Source: Ponticoccus alexandrii (GTDB lineage: Bacteria; Pseudomonadota; Alphaproteobacteria; Rhodobacterales; Rhodobacteraceae). From it: a DNA stretch of 64,000 bases. The notes beneath the pieces were generated by a model. The model saw only the letters and a program-made list of their open reading frames with translations. It searched no databases and was not told where the DNA came from. Shown piece after piece: positions 27,064 through 36,072 of this stretch; positions within the stretch are counted from its first letter, which is position 1, and every line of letters starts with the position of its first letter. The stretch covers positions 467,035-531,034 of the forward strand of contig NZ_CP047170.1 of the NCBI RefSeq assembly GCF_016806125.1. The letters run 5' to 3'. A program made the position numbers and the translations under genes.

Positions 27064-27840
27064 TCAGGGGCCCGCGCCGGACGCGGCCTGTCGGGTTGGG
27101 GCGCCATCGGCCTCTTCCGGCACAAGCGGTCTTGTCAGCCGGACGATCGCCACATGCAACAGGATGGCGAAAAGCCCCAGCGTCAGCATTGCCGCGAACA
27201 TGAGGTCGGTCTTGGCGCGGCCATTCGCCAGCAGCATCATGTAGCCAAGGCCCCGCGACGCGCCGACCCATTCCCCGATCACTGCGCCGATGGGCGCATA
27301 GACGGCGGCCAGTCGCAGGCCCGAGGCCAGCGACGGAAGGGCCGCGGGCACGCGGATGTGCCAGAGGATGCGCGAGGGGCTGGCCTGCATGGTGCGCGCC
27401 AGATCGAGGTAGCCCTTGGGGGTGCGCATCAACCCGTCGAAAAAGGCGGATGTGACGGGGAAATAGATGATCAGCACCGCCATGAAGACCTTGGACCACA
27501 GCCCGAACCCCAGCCAAAGCGTCAGGATGGGCGCGAGCGAGAAGACCGGCAGCGCCTGCGTGAAGACGAGGATCGGACGCACCAGCACCCGTGCCGTGCG
27601 CGAGGCGGCCAGATGCAGCGCCGTCGCGATGCCGAGCGCCGCGCCGATGGCCAGCCCGAGGATCACCTCGAGCGCCGTCACCAGCGTGTGCTCTGCGATC
27701 AGGGCGCGATTGCGCCACCATGTTTCCGCCACCTGCGCGGGGCCGGGCAGGATGAACTTCGGCAGCCCCGTGGCGGTGACGATGGCTTGCCAGAGCGCGA
27801 TGGCGAAGAGGGTGGCGATAAGAGCCGGAAGCGCTTTCAT
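27064..27840 (-). CDS. thiX: Thiamine-precursor ABC transporter permease ThiX
   Basis: 258 residues with about six membrane helices and the permease/ATPase contact loop EWVGASRGLGYMMLLANGRAKT. It belongs to the SsuC/TauC-like permease branch used by ThiXYZ transporters of hydroxymethylpyrimidine precursors. It is the last gene of the thiamine operon and overlaps thiZ by 4 bases (ATGA). Identification rests on the adjoining ThiY and TenA. Confidence 0.88.
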   Translation of the reverse strand: MKALPALIATLFAIALWQAIVTATGLPKFILPGPAQVAETWWRNRALIAEHTLVTALEVILGLAIGAALGIATALHLAASRTARVLVRPILVFTQALPVFSLAPILTLWLGFGLWSKVFMAVLIIYFPVTSAFFDGLMRTPKGYLDLARTMQASPSRILWHIRVPAALPSLASGLRLAAVYAPIGAVIGEWVGASRGLGYMMLLANGRAKTDLMFAAMLTLGLFAILLHVAIVRLTRPLVPEEADGAPTRQAASGAGP

Positions 27841-28565
27841 GGGCTGCCTTTGCGCAGGGCGGACAAGAGCGCGGCCTGACATTCGAGGGTTTCCAGATCG
27901 TCGATGGGCCGCGGCACGTCGGAGGCAGGGTGGGGCAGGGCACTCAGGCCCGCATGACTGAGCACGCGGATGGATTGCCCCAGCCGCGCGGCCTCGGCCG
28001 GATCGTGGGTCACGATCAGCACGGTCTTGCCGCGCAGGACCTCGACGGCCAGCTCCTGCATCGCGGCCCGGGTCTGGGCGTCGAGCGCCGAGAAGGGCTC
28101 GTCCAGCAGAACGATGGGCTTGTCCTCCATCAGCGTGCGGGCAAGGGCGACCCGCTGGCGCTGTCCGCCGGACAGGGCAGGGGGCTTCTTGTCGGCATGG
28201 TCGCTCAGGCCGACGCGGTGCAGGATGCGGGCCGTGCGGGCATGGTCCGGCGGCTTTCCACGCAGGCGGGCGCCCAACTGGACGTTGCGGCGCACCGTGG
28301 CCCAAGGCAACAGCAGGTCGTCCTGCGCCATGTAGGCGGTGCGCGCCGCCACGGCGCCTCCGTCGCTGGCGGTGATCGTGCCGTCGAATATGGCCCCGGT
28401 GTCCAGCCCCGCGATCAGGCGCAGCAGGGTGGACTTGCCCACCCCCGAGCCGCCCAGCAGACAGGTCCACTCCCCGGCCCGCAACGTGAGGGTCACGGGT
28501 GCAAAGAGCGACGCCCCCCGGATGGAGGCACCACCCTGCAGGGTGATGCCGGGGGCCTGCGTCAC
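27837..28565 (-). CDS. thiZ: Thiamine-precursor ABC transporter ATP-binding protein ThiZ
   Basis: 242 residues. Walker A LLGGSGVGKSTLLRLIAG, Q-loop AYMAQDDLLLPWATV, signature ALSGGQRQRVALARTL and Walker B PIVLLDEPFSALDA are all intact. The start is a GTG at 28563-28565 that overlaps the tenA stop (GTGA). It energises uptake with ThiX and ThiY. Confidence 0.88.
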   Translation of the reverse strand: MTQAPGITLQGGASIRGASLFAPVTLTLRAGEWTCLLGGSGVGKSTLLRLIAGLDTGAIFDGTITASDGGAVAARTAYMAQDDLLLPWATVRRNVQLGARLRGKPPDHARTARILHRVGLSDHADKKPPALSGGQRQRVALARTLMEDKPIVLLDEPFSALDAQTRAAMQELAVEVLRGKTVLIVTHDPAEAARLGQSIRVLSHAGLSALPHPASDVPRPIDDLETLECQAALLSALRKGSP

Positions 28566-29236
28566 GGCGTCAGGCCCATCTGCCAGAAATCGACCTCCAG
28601 TTCCGTCGCCGTGCGGAAGGTCCGGCACAGCCGGTCCCATCGCGGCGAGGCCGCGTAGCCGTCACCCAGCCGGTGAAGGATGGCCTCGTCCAGCAACACG
28701 CCCACGGCCCGGCATGCGTCCTGGTACTCGGCGCCGGCATAGGTGACGATCCAACCGGCGTAGGTGTCCGACGTCGCCTCGGCAGCCAGCCTGGTGCCGA
28801 TCTCGCCATAGCCCATCACGCAGGGGGCCAGTGCTGCAAGCAGGTCCAGCAGGTCGCCGCTGTATCCAGCTTCCAGCACGAAGCGCGTGTAGGCAAGGTT
28901 CTCGGGCCGCTCTTTCGTCGCGAAGACCTCTTCTTGCGACAGGCCCGCAGCCTCGCAGACGCCGATGTGCAGCTTGATTTCCTCGGTCACCAGCGCGTTC
29001 AGCGTAGCTACGGCGGTCAGCATTTCGCCATGCGTCTCAGCCTTCACCACCGCCAGCGCCCAAGCGCGCGAGAAGTGGATCAGGAAGACGTAGTCCTGCC
29101 GCAGGTAGTGCAGGAAGGCCGCGCGCGGCAGGGTGCCGTCCTTCAGACCCTCGACGAAGGCATGGCGGGTGTAGTCCCGCCATGCGTCCCCGGCCTGCGC
29201 CCGCAGCAGCGAGAAGGCCGTGCCATAGCCGCTCAT
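28562..29236 (-). CDS. tenA: TenA aminopyrimidine aminohydrolase (thiaminase II)
   Basis: 224 residues of the TenA helical bundle. The nucleophile cysteine is seen in LAPCVMGYGEIG, with the substrate-site tyrosine/phenylalanine sequence RQDYVFLIHFSRAWALAV near the start and EVDFWQMG at the end. It hydrolyses amino-HMP from degraded thiamine to hydroxymethylpyrimidine for reuse. It lies between thiY and thiZ with 4-base overlaps, which fits salvage of imported precursors. Confidence 0.92.
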   Translation of the reverse strand: MSGYGTAFSLLRAQAGDAWRDYTRHAFVEGLKDGTLPRAAFLHYLRQDYVFLIHFSRAWALAVVKAETHGEMLTAVATLNALVTEEIKLHIGVCEAAGLSQEEVFATKERPENLAYTRFVLEAGYSGDLLDLLAALAPCVMGYGEIGTRLAAEATSDTYAGWIVTYAGAEYQDACRAVGVLLDEAILHRLGDGYAASPRWDRLCRTFRTATELEVDFWQMGLTP

Positions 29237-30171
29237 TGCGCGGTCACGTCGATGCTGATGGCCTCGACCGGGTTCAGGCTGTCGATCATGCCGTTGTCCT
29301 TCAGGAAGGCCTCGAACCGGGCGTAGCGGCCCGCGTCGAAGGCCGCCGGGCGCAGGGCGAGGCGGGGCAGGGTGTCCATCCACGCCTTTTCGTTTAGCTC
29401 GTCCTGAAGCTCTGCCGAGGTGGCGGCGAAGATCTCCCAGCTTTCCTCGGGGTGGTTGACGATGAACTGCGTGGCCCGCTCCGTCGCCTCGAGGAAGCGC
29501 GCGATCCGGTCGGCGTCCATGCGGTCCGGGTTGGCAACGTAGATCAGCTCGTCGTAGGAGGGCACGCCCTCTTCCTCGATGTAGAAGCAGCGCCCCTCGA
29601 CCCCTTCGATCTCCATCTGGTTCAACTCGAAGTTCCGGAAGGCGCCGATCACCGCATCGACCTGACCCGACATCAGAGCGGGCGAGAGCGAGAAGTTCAC
29701 GTTGATCATCTCGACGTCATCGGGCGCGACGCCGTGTTTGCCCAGAACCGTGGAGAGGACCGCCTCTTCGATGCCTCCGACCGAAAAGCCGACCTTCCTG
29801 CCCTTCAGGTCCGCCGGTGTGTCGATCGGCCCGTCCGCCAGCACCAGCAGGCAGTTCAGCGGGGTTGCGACCAGCGTGCCGACCCGCTTCAGCGGCAGGC
29901 CCTCGTGGATCTGAAGGTGCAGTTGCGGCTGGTAGGACACCGCCAGATCCGCCTGTCCGGCGGCCACGAGGCGCGGCGGGGCAGAGGGATCGGCGGGCGG
30001 GATCACCTCGACCTCCAGACCCGCGTCGGCGAAATAGCCGTTTTCCTCGGCGATGATGATGGGGCCGTGATCGGGGTTCACGAACCAGTCCAGCAGCACG
30101 GTCATCTTGTCCTGCGCAACGGCAGGGGCGGCTGCCAGCAGCAGGGCCGCAGGGATCAGAAGGCGTTTCAT
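29233..30171 (-). CDS. thiY: Thiamine-precursor (formylaminopyrimidine-type) binding protein ThiY
   Basis: 312 residues. The signal peptide is LLIPAALLLAAAPAVAQ. The mature protein has NMT1/THI5-like features: LLDWFVNPDHGPIIIAEENG, GYFADAGLEVEVIPPADPSA, LKGRKVGFSVGGIEEAV. ThiY binds N-formyl-4-amino-5-aminomethyl-2-methylpyrimidine in the periplasm. It overlaps tenA by 4 bases and follows thiF by 13 bases. Confidence 0.9.
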   Translation of the reverse strand: MKRLLIPAALLLAAAPAVAQDKMTVLLDWFVNPDHGPIIIAEENGYFADAGLEVEVIPPADPSAPPRLVAAGQADLAVSYQPQLHLQIHEGLPLKRVGTLVATPLNCLLVLADGPIDTPADLKGRKVGFSVGGIEEAVLSTVLGKHGVAPDDVEMINVNFSLSPALMSGQVDAVIGAFRNFELNQMEIEGVEGRCFYIEEEGVPSYDELIYVANPDRMDADRIARFLEATERATQFIVNHPEESWEIFAATSAELQDELNEKAWMDTLPRLALRPAAFDAGRYARFEAFLKDNGMIDSLNPVEAISIDVTAQ

Positions 30172-30184
30172 GGGTCGGTGTCCT

Positions 30185-31141
30185 TTAGCAAGCGGAAGCC
30201 GAGACGAGCACGATCTCGCCCGGCCATGTCCGGTGAAGGGTTTCGGCGGCGCGCCACGCCCGCAGGCCCGTGCCGCAGCACAGGGCAAGGCGGCGCGCGC
30301 CGGTGTCGGTGATCTGGTCGGGGTTCAGACGCCGGGCCGCCGGGTGCAGGAGCACCGGGGCCTCATCGGGGCCGCGCAGCTCGACGATCAGGTCGTCTGC
30401 CGTCAGGTCCGAGGCGGCGACAAAGGCGAAGCCCGTCGCGGGTTCGGACGCCGCGTCGAAGCGGAAGCCCGATGTGGCCAGCGTCTGCGCGTCGAGGTTG
30501 ACCAACTGGCCAAGGGGCGTCGGGGAAAGCCCCAGCAGCACGGAGAGCGCCATCTGTGCCTGCATGGCGCCGATCACGCCCACCACCGGACCCAGCACAC
30601 CGGCGCTGGCGCAGCTTGCGCCGCTGTCCGGCGCGTCGGGAAAGACCGCGCGCAGCGAGGGGGCACCGCCGCAGAACCCGCCGACATAGCCGCCAAGCCC
30701 GAGGACCGAGGCGCTGATCAGCGGCGTGCCCCGGGCAAGGCAGAGGTCGCTGAGCAGGTAGCTGACGGCGTAGCTGTCGGCGCAGTCCAGCACCAGATCG
30801 ACCGGGGCGATCATCCCGGGCGCGTTGGCCGGGGTCACGCGACAGCACCGGGCTTCGACGGTGATCTGCGCGTTGAGGGCGCGGCACCGGTTTGCGGCCA
30901 CCTCGGCCTTCGCTTTCCCGCAATCGCCTTCGGTGAAAAGGGTTTGCCGGTGCAGGTTCGACAGGAAGACGGTATCGTCATCGACCACGGTGACATGTCC
31001 GACGCCAGCCCCCGCCAGAAGCGGCAGCGCGTAGGCGGCCAACCCGCCAGCGCCCACCACCAGCACGCGGGCGCGGGCCAGCCGCTGCTGCCCGGTCTCG
31101 CCCACCTGCGGAAGGATCGTCTGCCGCGCGTACCGGCTCAT
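30185..31141 (-). CDS. thiF: ThiF/MoeB-type adenylyltransferase with C-terminal rhodanese-like domain
   Basis: 318 residues. The E1-like part has RVLVVGAGGLAAYALPLLAG, the VVDDDTVFLSNLHRQTLF segment and DLVLDCADSYAVSYLLSD. The last 80 residues look like a rhodanese with an active loop ALCCGTGLRAWRAAETL. The protein would adenylate the ThiS C-terminus and help pass sulfur to it for thiazole synthesis. It overlaps thiE by 4 bases. Confidence 0.9.
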   Translation of the reverse strand: MSRYARQTILPQVGETGQQRLARARVLVVGAGGLAAYALPLLAGAGVGHVTVVDDDTVFLSNLHRQTLFTEGDCGKAKAEVAANRCRALNAQITVEARCCRVTPANAPGMIAPVDLVLDCADSYAVSYLLSDLCLARGTPLISASVLGLGGYVGGFCGGAPSLRAVFPDAPDSGASCASAGVLGPVVGVIGAMQAQMALSVLLGLSPTPLGQLVNLDAQTLATSGFRFDAASEPATGFAFVAASDLTADDLIVELRGPDEAPVLLHPAARRLNPDQITDTGARRLALCCGTGLRAWRAAETLHRTWPGEIVLVSASAC

Positions 31142-31734
31142 CGCGTCACCGCCAGCCATGCGCGCACCCGCGCCTCGGGGTCGGCGTTCAAGGTGATGTC
31201 CGTGACGACAGAGACGATGTCCGCCCCGGCATCGAAGACGCCCGGCGCGCGCTCGACCGACATGCCGCCGATCCCGACCAGCGGGGTGTCCCCCACGCGG
31301 GCCTTCCATTCGGTGACCTTCGGCAGGCCCTGCTGGTGCCATTTCATCTTCTTCAGGATGGTCGGATAGACCGGCCCAAGCGCCACGTAGTCGGGCGCCA
31401 TGCTCAGGACGCGCTCCAACTCGTCGTCGTCATGGGTCGAGACCCCAAGCCTTAGCCCGGCCTTGCGGATAGCGGGCAGGTCGGCGACGTCCAGATCCTC
31501 CTGCCCCAGATGGATCCAGTCGCAGCCCATATCCAGCGCCGCCTGCCAGTGGTCGTTGACCACCAGCACCGCGCCGTGCTGGCGGCAGAGGTCGCGCGAG
31601 AGCGCGATCTCGTGGCGGAGGATCTCGGGCGCGGCCTCCTTGATGCGCAACTGGACGAGCTTGACCCCAAGGGGCAGCATCCGCCGCAGCCAGTCGGCGC
31701 TGTCGAAGATCGGGTAGAAGCGGTCGAGCGTCAT
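31138..31734 (-). CDS. thiE: Thiamine-phosphate synthase ThiE
   Basis: 198-residue TIM barrel: [56 protein letters not shown] and [15 protein letters not shown]. It joins HMP pyrophosphate and thiazole phosphate to give thiamine phosphate. It overlaps thiG and thiF by 4 bases each. Confidence 0.93.
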   Translation of the reverse strand: MTLDRFYPIFDSADWLRRMLPLGVKLVQLRIKEAAPEILRHEIALSRDLCRQHGAVLVVNDHWQAALDMGCDWIHLGQEDLDVADLPAIRKAGLRLGVSTHDDDELERVLSMAPDYVALGPVYPTILKKMKWHQQGLPKVTEWKARVGDTPLVGIGGMSVERAPGVFDAGADIVSVVTDITLNADPEARVRAWLAVTR

Positions 31735-32501
31735 GACAGGAAGGCCTTTCCGATTACGGGTGTCGAAGCCTCCGCCATGTCCCGGGCGTCGATGGGGTCG
31801 GCCCGTTGCGCCAGTTGCCCCGCTTCGACCGCGCGCATCATCGCGACGGCCATCGCCACGGGATCGCCCGCGCGGGCCACGGCGGTGTTCAGCAGCACGG
31901 CGTCGTAGCCCAGTTCCATCGCCCGCGCGGCGTGGCTGGGCAGGCCGATGCCCGCGTCGATGACCAGCGGCACCTCGGGAAACTCGGCCCGCATGGCGCG
32001 CAGGGCGTATTCGTTGTTGAGCCCCCGGCCCGACCCGATGGGCGCGCCCCAAGGCATCAGCACCTCGCACCCGGCGGCCAGCAGCCGTTCCGCGACGATC
32101 AGGTCCTCGGTTGTGTAGGGGAAGACCTGAAAGCCGTCCTCCGTCAGGATGCGGGCCGCCTCGACCAGCTGGAAGACGTCCGGTTGCAGGCTGTCCGTGT
32201 GGCCGATCAGTTCCAGCTTGATCCACGGCGTGTCAAAGACCTCGCGCGCCATCTGTGCCGTGGTCACCGCCTCCTTGACCGTGTGGCAACCCGCCGTGTT
32301 GGGCAGCACGGGCACGCCAAGCTCGCGGATCATCTGCCAGAAGGCCTGCCCGCTGCCGCCCGTCCCCTCGCGGCGCAGCGAGACGGTCGCGACCCCCGCG
32401 CCGCTTTCCTGAAAGGCCTGCGCCAGAACGGCGGGGCTGGGATATTGCGCTGTGCCCAGCATCAGGGGGTTGGGCAACTGCGTGCCGTAGAACGTCTTCA
32501 T
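31731..32501 (-). CDS. thiG: Thiazole synthase ThiG
   Basis: 256 residues, full length. Shows [35 protein letters not shown], the Schiff-base lysine in [10 protein letters not shown], and [20 protein letters not shown]. It forms the thiazole ring from deoxyxylulose phosphate, the ThiO product and ThiS thiocarboxylate. It starts 2 bases after thiS. Confidence 0.95.
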   Translation of the reverse strand: MKTFYGTQLPNPLMLGTAQYPSPAVLAQAFQESGAGVATVSLRREGTGGSGQAFWQMIRELGVPVLPNTAGCHTVKEAVTTAQMAREVFDTPWIKLELIGHTDSLQPDVFQLVEAARILTEDGFQVFPYTTEDLIVAERLLAAGCEVLMPWGAPIGSGRGLNNEYALRAMRAEFPEVPLVIDAGIGLPSHAARAMELGYDAVLLNTAVARAGDPVAMAVAMMRAVEAGQLAQRADPIDARDMAEASTPVIGKAFLS

Positions 32502-32503
32502 GC

Positions 32504-32698
32504 TCAGCCGCCCTGCATCGGCGCGACGACCTCGATGCGGTCGCCGTCGTGCAGCAGCGTCGCGGCGCGCAGGGCGGCGGGCACGAAGGCCTCGTTGACC
32601 GCCGTGGCGACGCGCCCGGACAATCCGCACTCGCTCAGGAGGTCGGCGAGCGTTTCCGCCGCGACCTCCCGCGATGTTCCGTTAAGCACTATCTTCAT
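32504..32698 (-). CDS. thiS: Sulfur carrier ThiS
   Basis: 64 residues with a beta-grasp pattern and the essential C-terminal Gly-Gly (VVAPMQGG). It carries sulfur as a thiocarboxylate to ThiG after activation by ThiF. It overlaps the end of thiO by 17 bases. Confidence 0.93.
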   Translation of the reverse strand: MKIVLNGTSREVAAETLADLLSECGLSGRVATAVNEAFVPAALRAATLLHDGDRIEVVAPMQGG

Positions 32699-33656
32699 CG
32701 ACCAACTCCGAATGTGTTTCGTTCAGCGCAAGATCCGCGACGCCCTGCGCCAGCGCGGGCGCAAGCAGATAGCCATGGCGGTAGAGGCCATTGGCAAAGA
32801 TCGTGCCGCCGCGCCTGCGGATGCGCGGCAGGTTGTCGGGGAAGGCGGGGCGCAGATCGACGCCGGTTTCCAGCACCTCGGCCTCGCCGAAGGCGGGGTT
32901 CAGCGCGTAGGCGGCGCTCAGCAGTTCTAGCATCGAGCGGGCGGTGATCCGGCCCCTGTCCTCGCTTTCGATCATCGTCGCGCCGAGCATGTAGATCCCG
33001 TCGCCCCGGGGCACGATGTACAGCGGGATGCGTGGGTGCAGCAGACGGACAGGGCGGGTCAGCGTCACGCCCGGGCAGCGGATGACCAGCATCTCGCCCT
33101 TGACCCCGCGCAGGTTGGTTAGGTGATCGCGCGCCGCGAGGCCCCGGCAATCGATCACGTCTTGCAGGCCCTCCGGCGCGGTCCGCCTGTGGAACGCCAC
33201 GCCCTGCGCGCGGAGCGCCGTGAATAGGGCCTTGAGTGCTTGGCGCGGGTCCAGATGCGCCTCGTCCTCGAAGAAGAGGCCCTGCGCGAAGCTCGGCAAA
33301 TCGGGCTCGAGCGCGGCGATCTCGGGGCCGACCTCGGTGAAACCCTCGGTGCGCCGGGCAAAGCGGCGCAGGTCGGGCAGGTCGCGGCGCGCGGCCACGA
33401 CCAGCGTGCCCCGGCGCTGCACATCGACCTTGTCGGCCCACCATCCGATGGCCTGCTGGCCCAGCCGCAGGACCGGTTCCTCGGCGTTCTCGTATTCGCA
33501 CCACGGCGCCAGCATGCCCCCTGCCCACCACGAGCAGCCGTGCGGCCCCGGCGGCCCGGCGGGGTCGAAGATCTGGACCTTCTCGCCGCGCAGGACCAGT
33601 TCGGTCGCGACCGTCAGCCCCGCCACGCCCGCCCCTATGACTGACCAGAGCCTCAC
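32682..33656 (-). CDS. thiO: Glycine oxidase ThiO
   Basis: 324 residues. An FAD Rossmann motif WSVIGAGVAGLTVATELVLRG is at the N-terminus, with CSWWAGGMLAPWCE and the C-terminal NGLYRHGYLLAPALA. It oxidises glycine to the imine used by ThiG. The start is a GTG at 33654-33656 overlapping the thiD stop; no ATG is available at a fitting position. Confidence 0.9.
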   Translation of the reverse strand: MRLWSVIGAGVAGLTVATELVLRGEKVQIFDPAGPPGPHGCSWWAGGMLAPWCEYENAEEPVLRLGQQAIGWWADKVDVQRRGTLVVAARRDLPDLRRFARRTEGFTEVGPEIAALEPDLPSFAQGLFFEDEAHLDPRQALKALFTALRAQGVAFHRRTAPEGLQDVIDCRGLAARDHLTNLRGVKGEMLVIRCPGVTLTRPVRLLHPRIPLYIVPRGDGIYMLGATMIESEDRGRITARSMLELLSAAYALNPAFGEAEVLETGVDLRPAFPDNLPRIRRRGGTIFANGLYRHGYLLAPALAQGVADLALNETHSELVDEDSA

Positions 33657-34468
33657 GGCCTGTCCGATGCGGGCCAGAAGGGGTGGAAGTGATGGACCGG
33701 CCCGTGGCCGGAGCCGACGCCAAGCCCGTCTGCACTGGCAATGGCCGCCTGCAGGTAGCCGTGCGCCTCTTGAACGGCCTCCGTCAGCGACAGCCCCTTC
33801 GCCAGACCCGCCGCAATCGCGGAGGACAGCGTGCAGCCCGTCCCGTGGGTGTTCCCGGTGTGGATGCGCGGCGTGGTGTATTCGGCCAGCACGCCATCCG
33901 TCGAGACCAGAATGTCCCGGCAGACATCGCCCTCGGCATGGCCGCCCTTCATCAGGACCGCCGCTGCACCCAGCCCGCAGAGCGCGCGCCCCTGTGCGAT
34001 CATCTCGTCTCTGCCGCGCGCGACCGGGACGCCCAGCAGGCGGGCCGCTTCGGGCAGGTTGGGCGTCAGCAGATGCGCGCGGGGAAGCAGGCTCTCTGTG
34101 AGGGTCGCGACCGCCTCGGGGGACAAAAGCGCGTCGCCGGACTTTGCCACCATCACCGGGTCCAGCACCACGGGACCGGCGTAGCCGTCCAAGGCTTCGG
34201 CCACGCACAGGATGATCTCTGGCAGGGCCAGCATGCCGATCTTGATCGCCCGGACGTCGAGATCGTCCAGCACCGCAGCGATCTGCGCCGCGATCACCGC
34301 CACCGGGATGCCGTGCACGGCGGTGACGACCCGGGTGTTCTGCGCGGTGACGGCTGTGAGGACCGACGCGCCGTAGACGCCAAGCGCGGACATCGCCTTG
34401 AGGTCGGCCTGGATGCCGGCCCCGCCGCCGCTGTCGGACCCCGCAATTGTCAGTGCGATATGCGCCAT
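33653..34468 (-). CDS. thiD: Hydroxymethylpyrimidine/phosphomethylpyrimidine kinase ThiD
   Basis: 271 residues, ribokinase fold: ALTIAGSDSGGGAGIQADLK, VLDPVMVAKSGDALL, LLTPNLPEA and the anion-hole motif THGTGCTLSSAIA with the catalytic aspartate position replaced by the usual C in TGC. It phosphorylates HMP twice. It is the first gene after the TPP riboswitch. Confidence 0.93.
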   Translation of the reverse strand: MAHIALTIAGSDSGGGAGIQADLKAMSALGVYGASVLTAVTAQNTRVVTAVHGIPVAVIAAQIAAVLDDLDVRAIKIGMLALPEIILCVAEALDGYAGPVVLDPVMVAKSGDALLSPEAVATLTESLLPRAHLLTPNLPEAARLLGVPVARGRDEMIAQGRALCGLGAAAVLMKGGHAEGDVCRDILVSTDGVLAEYTTPRIHTGNTHGTGCTLSSAIAAGLAKGLSLTEAVQEAHGYLQAAIASADGLGVGSGHGPVHHFHPFWPASDRP

Positions 34469-34528
34469 GGCAGATGCCTCTTACATAAAGGGGCACCGCG
34501 TGTGAAAACTGCCAGCTTGCGCATAGAC

Positions 34529-34615
34529 CGTTCCCTACGCCGGAATTGCCCGGATCAGGTTCGATGGGTTAGCGCATCCACGCCTCTCAGCCTTTCGCAA
34601 GGCACCCCAACGGTT
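34529..34615 (-). promoter_or_regulatory. TPP riboswitch (THI element)
   Basis: Read on the minus strand the element has all conserved parts: GGGGTGC, CTGAGAGG, ACCC followed by GAACCTGATC, and GCGTAGGGAA. It is 60 bases upstream of thiD and should shut off the ten-gene operon when thiamine pyrophosphate is abundant. Confidence 0.95.
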
Positions 34616-34795
34616 CGGGCTTTAGCTAGCAAGCCGCCGCGACCCTGTCAAATGCCCGCCGCCAAAGGGCGCGCGTGTGACCGGCAGGGGGCCAAACATC
34701 CGGGTTGCCCGTGACGCCGTGAACGGACGGTCGCGGAGTCGCGCTTTTGAACCCGCCATCAGGCGCCGGACGACGGTGCTCTCGCGGGCACGGCG

Positions 34796-34935
34796 TCAGA
34801 TTTCCGCGTCTAGCGCCTCGATTTGCTTATCGAGCTGGGCAAGCGTTGCAGTCAAGATCCCCAGGCAGGCCCGTGCCGTGGCCGCGAGTCCCGGTTCATT
34901 GTCCGCCCAGAAACTGAGAATGGCCGCGTAAATTC
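34796..34935 (-). pseudogene. IS110-like transposase fragment
   Basis: About 45 residues before a stop (AAILSFWADNEPGLAATARA, then LGILTATLAQLDKQIEALDA) resemble the helical region that follows the catalytic domain in IS110 transposases. The catalytic DEDD part and the C-terminal half are absent. Confidence 0.45.
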
Positions 34936-35139
34936 TACGGCTAAGCCCCCAAAAAAATGGGGGATTACCGACGGGCGTCACAGCATCAGAGCCTGTCAGA
35001 ACAATCGCGTAGAAGCATTCTTCTGCGCCGTTCTGCTATATTTCAGACAGCGGCTACGCGGTCTTCCTGGTCGCCGCAGGCTGCATCGAACTCCTGTTCA
35101 AGGAGCCCGTTCCAAACAGAGTAGCTTTTCAAAGGCCAG
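34936..35139. other. Non-coding stretch with a small hairpin
   Basis: CCCCCA (34946-34951) pairs with TGGGGG (34958-34963) around an A-rich loop. I see no gene between the IS110 fragment and the end of proC. Confidence 0.4.
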
Positions 35140-35934
35140 CTAGGTCTTTGCGGCCCCCAGGTCGCGGCTTCTTGCGGCGGCGGCGGCGAGGCATCTGACA
35201 AAGAGGTCGGACAGGGTATCGTCCTCCTTCAGTACCTTCAATCCGGCGGCCGTCGTGCCATTGGGGCTCGTGATGCGCTGCCGGAGGTCCGAAGCTGAAG
35301 CCTTGTCATGTGCTAGTGTGACGCCCGACCCGATGACGACCTGGCGCGCCAGAGAGGCCGCGATGTCCGGCGGCAGGCCGACGGTCTGACCTGCAAGGGC
35401 GAGCGCCTCAACCACGGCGTAAACATAGGCCGGGCCGCTGCCGGCGAGGGCGGTCAGCCCGTCCATCTGGCGCTCGTCCAACTCGACAAGTGTTCCCAGA
35501 TCGCTCAGCGCTTCGATGGCTCTGGCGAGATATACCGTCTGTCCACCTTCGGGCGCCGGGGCGTGGCTATAGGCCAGTATTCCCGCGCCGTAGGCGACGG
35601 GCATGTTTGGCATCGCCCGGATCACCGAAACCTGCGCGGGAACAGCTGCCAGCAGGCTGCAAAGGGGGATCCCGGCCGCAACGGAAAGGACAGTGTCCCC
35701 CGGTTCGAATAGATGCGCCTGAGCCTGCATGACCTCCGTCAGGATGTCGGGCTTGAGCGCGTAGATATGCAGCCGTGGCTTTTCTTCGCCGCACGTCCGA
35801 GCGGGGATCGAGCCACGCCCGCGGGCCGGGTCGACGTCCTCCAGAACGACCGCGTGAACGCGGCCTTTGCGCCGCGTCAGCCCGTCATAGAGGGCCGCCC
35901 CCATGGCGCCCCCGCCGCATATCCTGATGTCCAT
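35140..35934 (-). CDS. proC: Pyrroline-5-carboxylate reductase family protein
   Basis: 264 residues. The N-terminal dinucleotide motif is GGGAMGAALYDG; further family stretches are IRAMPNMPVAYGAG, MDGLTALAGSGPAYVYAVVE and ITSPNGTTAAGLKVL. The ATG at 35934 has AAGGA 7 bases upstream, unlike an ATG at 35952. Such enzymes reduce 1-pyrroline-5-carboxylate to proline, or related cyclic imines. Its place next to a TAXI-TRAP operon instead of housekeeping genes suggests a catabolic paralogue. Confidence 0.88.
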   Translation of the reverse strand: MDIRICGGGAMGAALYDGLTRRKGRVHAVVLEDVDPARGRGSIPARTCGEEKPRLHIYALKPDILTEVMQAQAHLFEPGDTVLSVAAGIPLCSLLAAVPAQVSVIRAMPNMPVAYGAGILAYSHAPAPEGGQTVYLARAIEALSDLGTLVELDERQMDGLTALAGSGPAYVYAVVEALALAGQTVGLPPDIAASLARQVVIGSGVTLAHDKASASDLRQRITSPNGTTAAGLKVLKEDDTLSDLFVRCLAAAAARSRDLGAAKT

Positions 35935-36072
35935 CGCGTAATCCTTCGCCATCGGTATTTTTATCAACGCTAATTTAGATTGAATTGATATACAATGATT
36001 GACATTGAAATATGATATGATGCAGCGTGAACGAAAATCCAAGCCGGTAGCGGCATTCGCAGAGGAGAAGAC

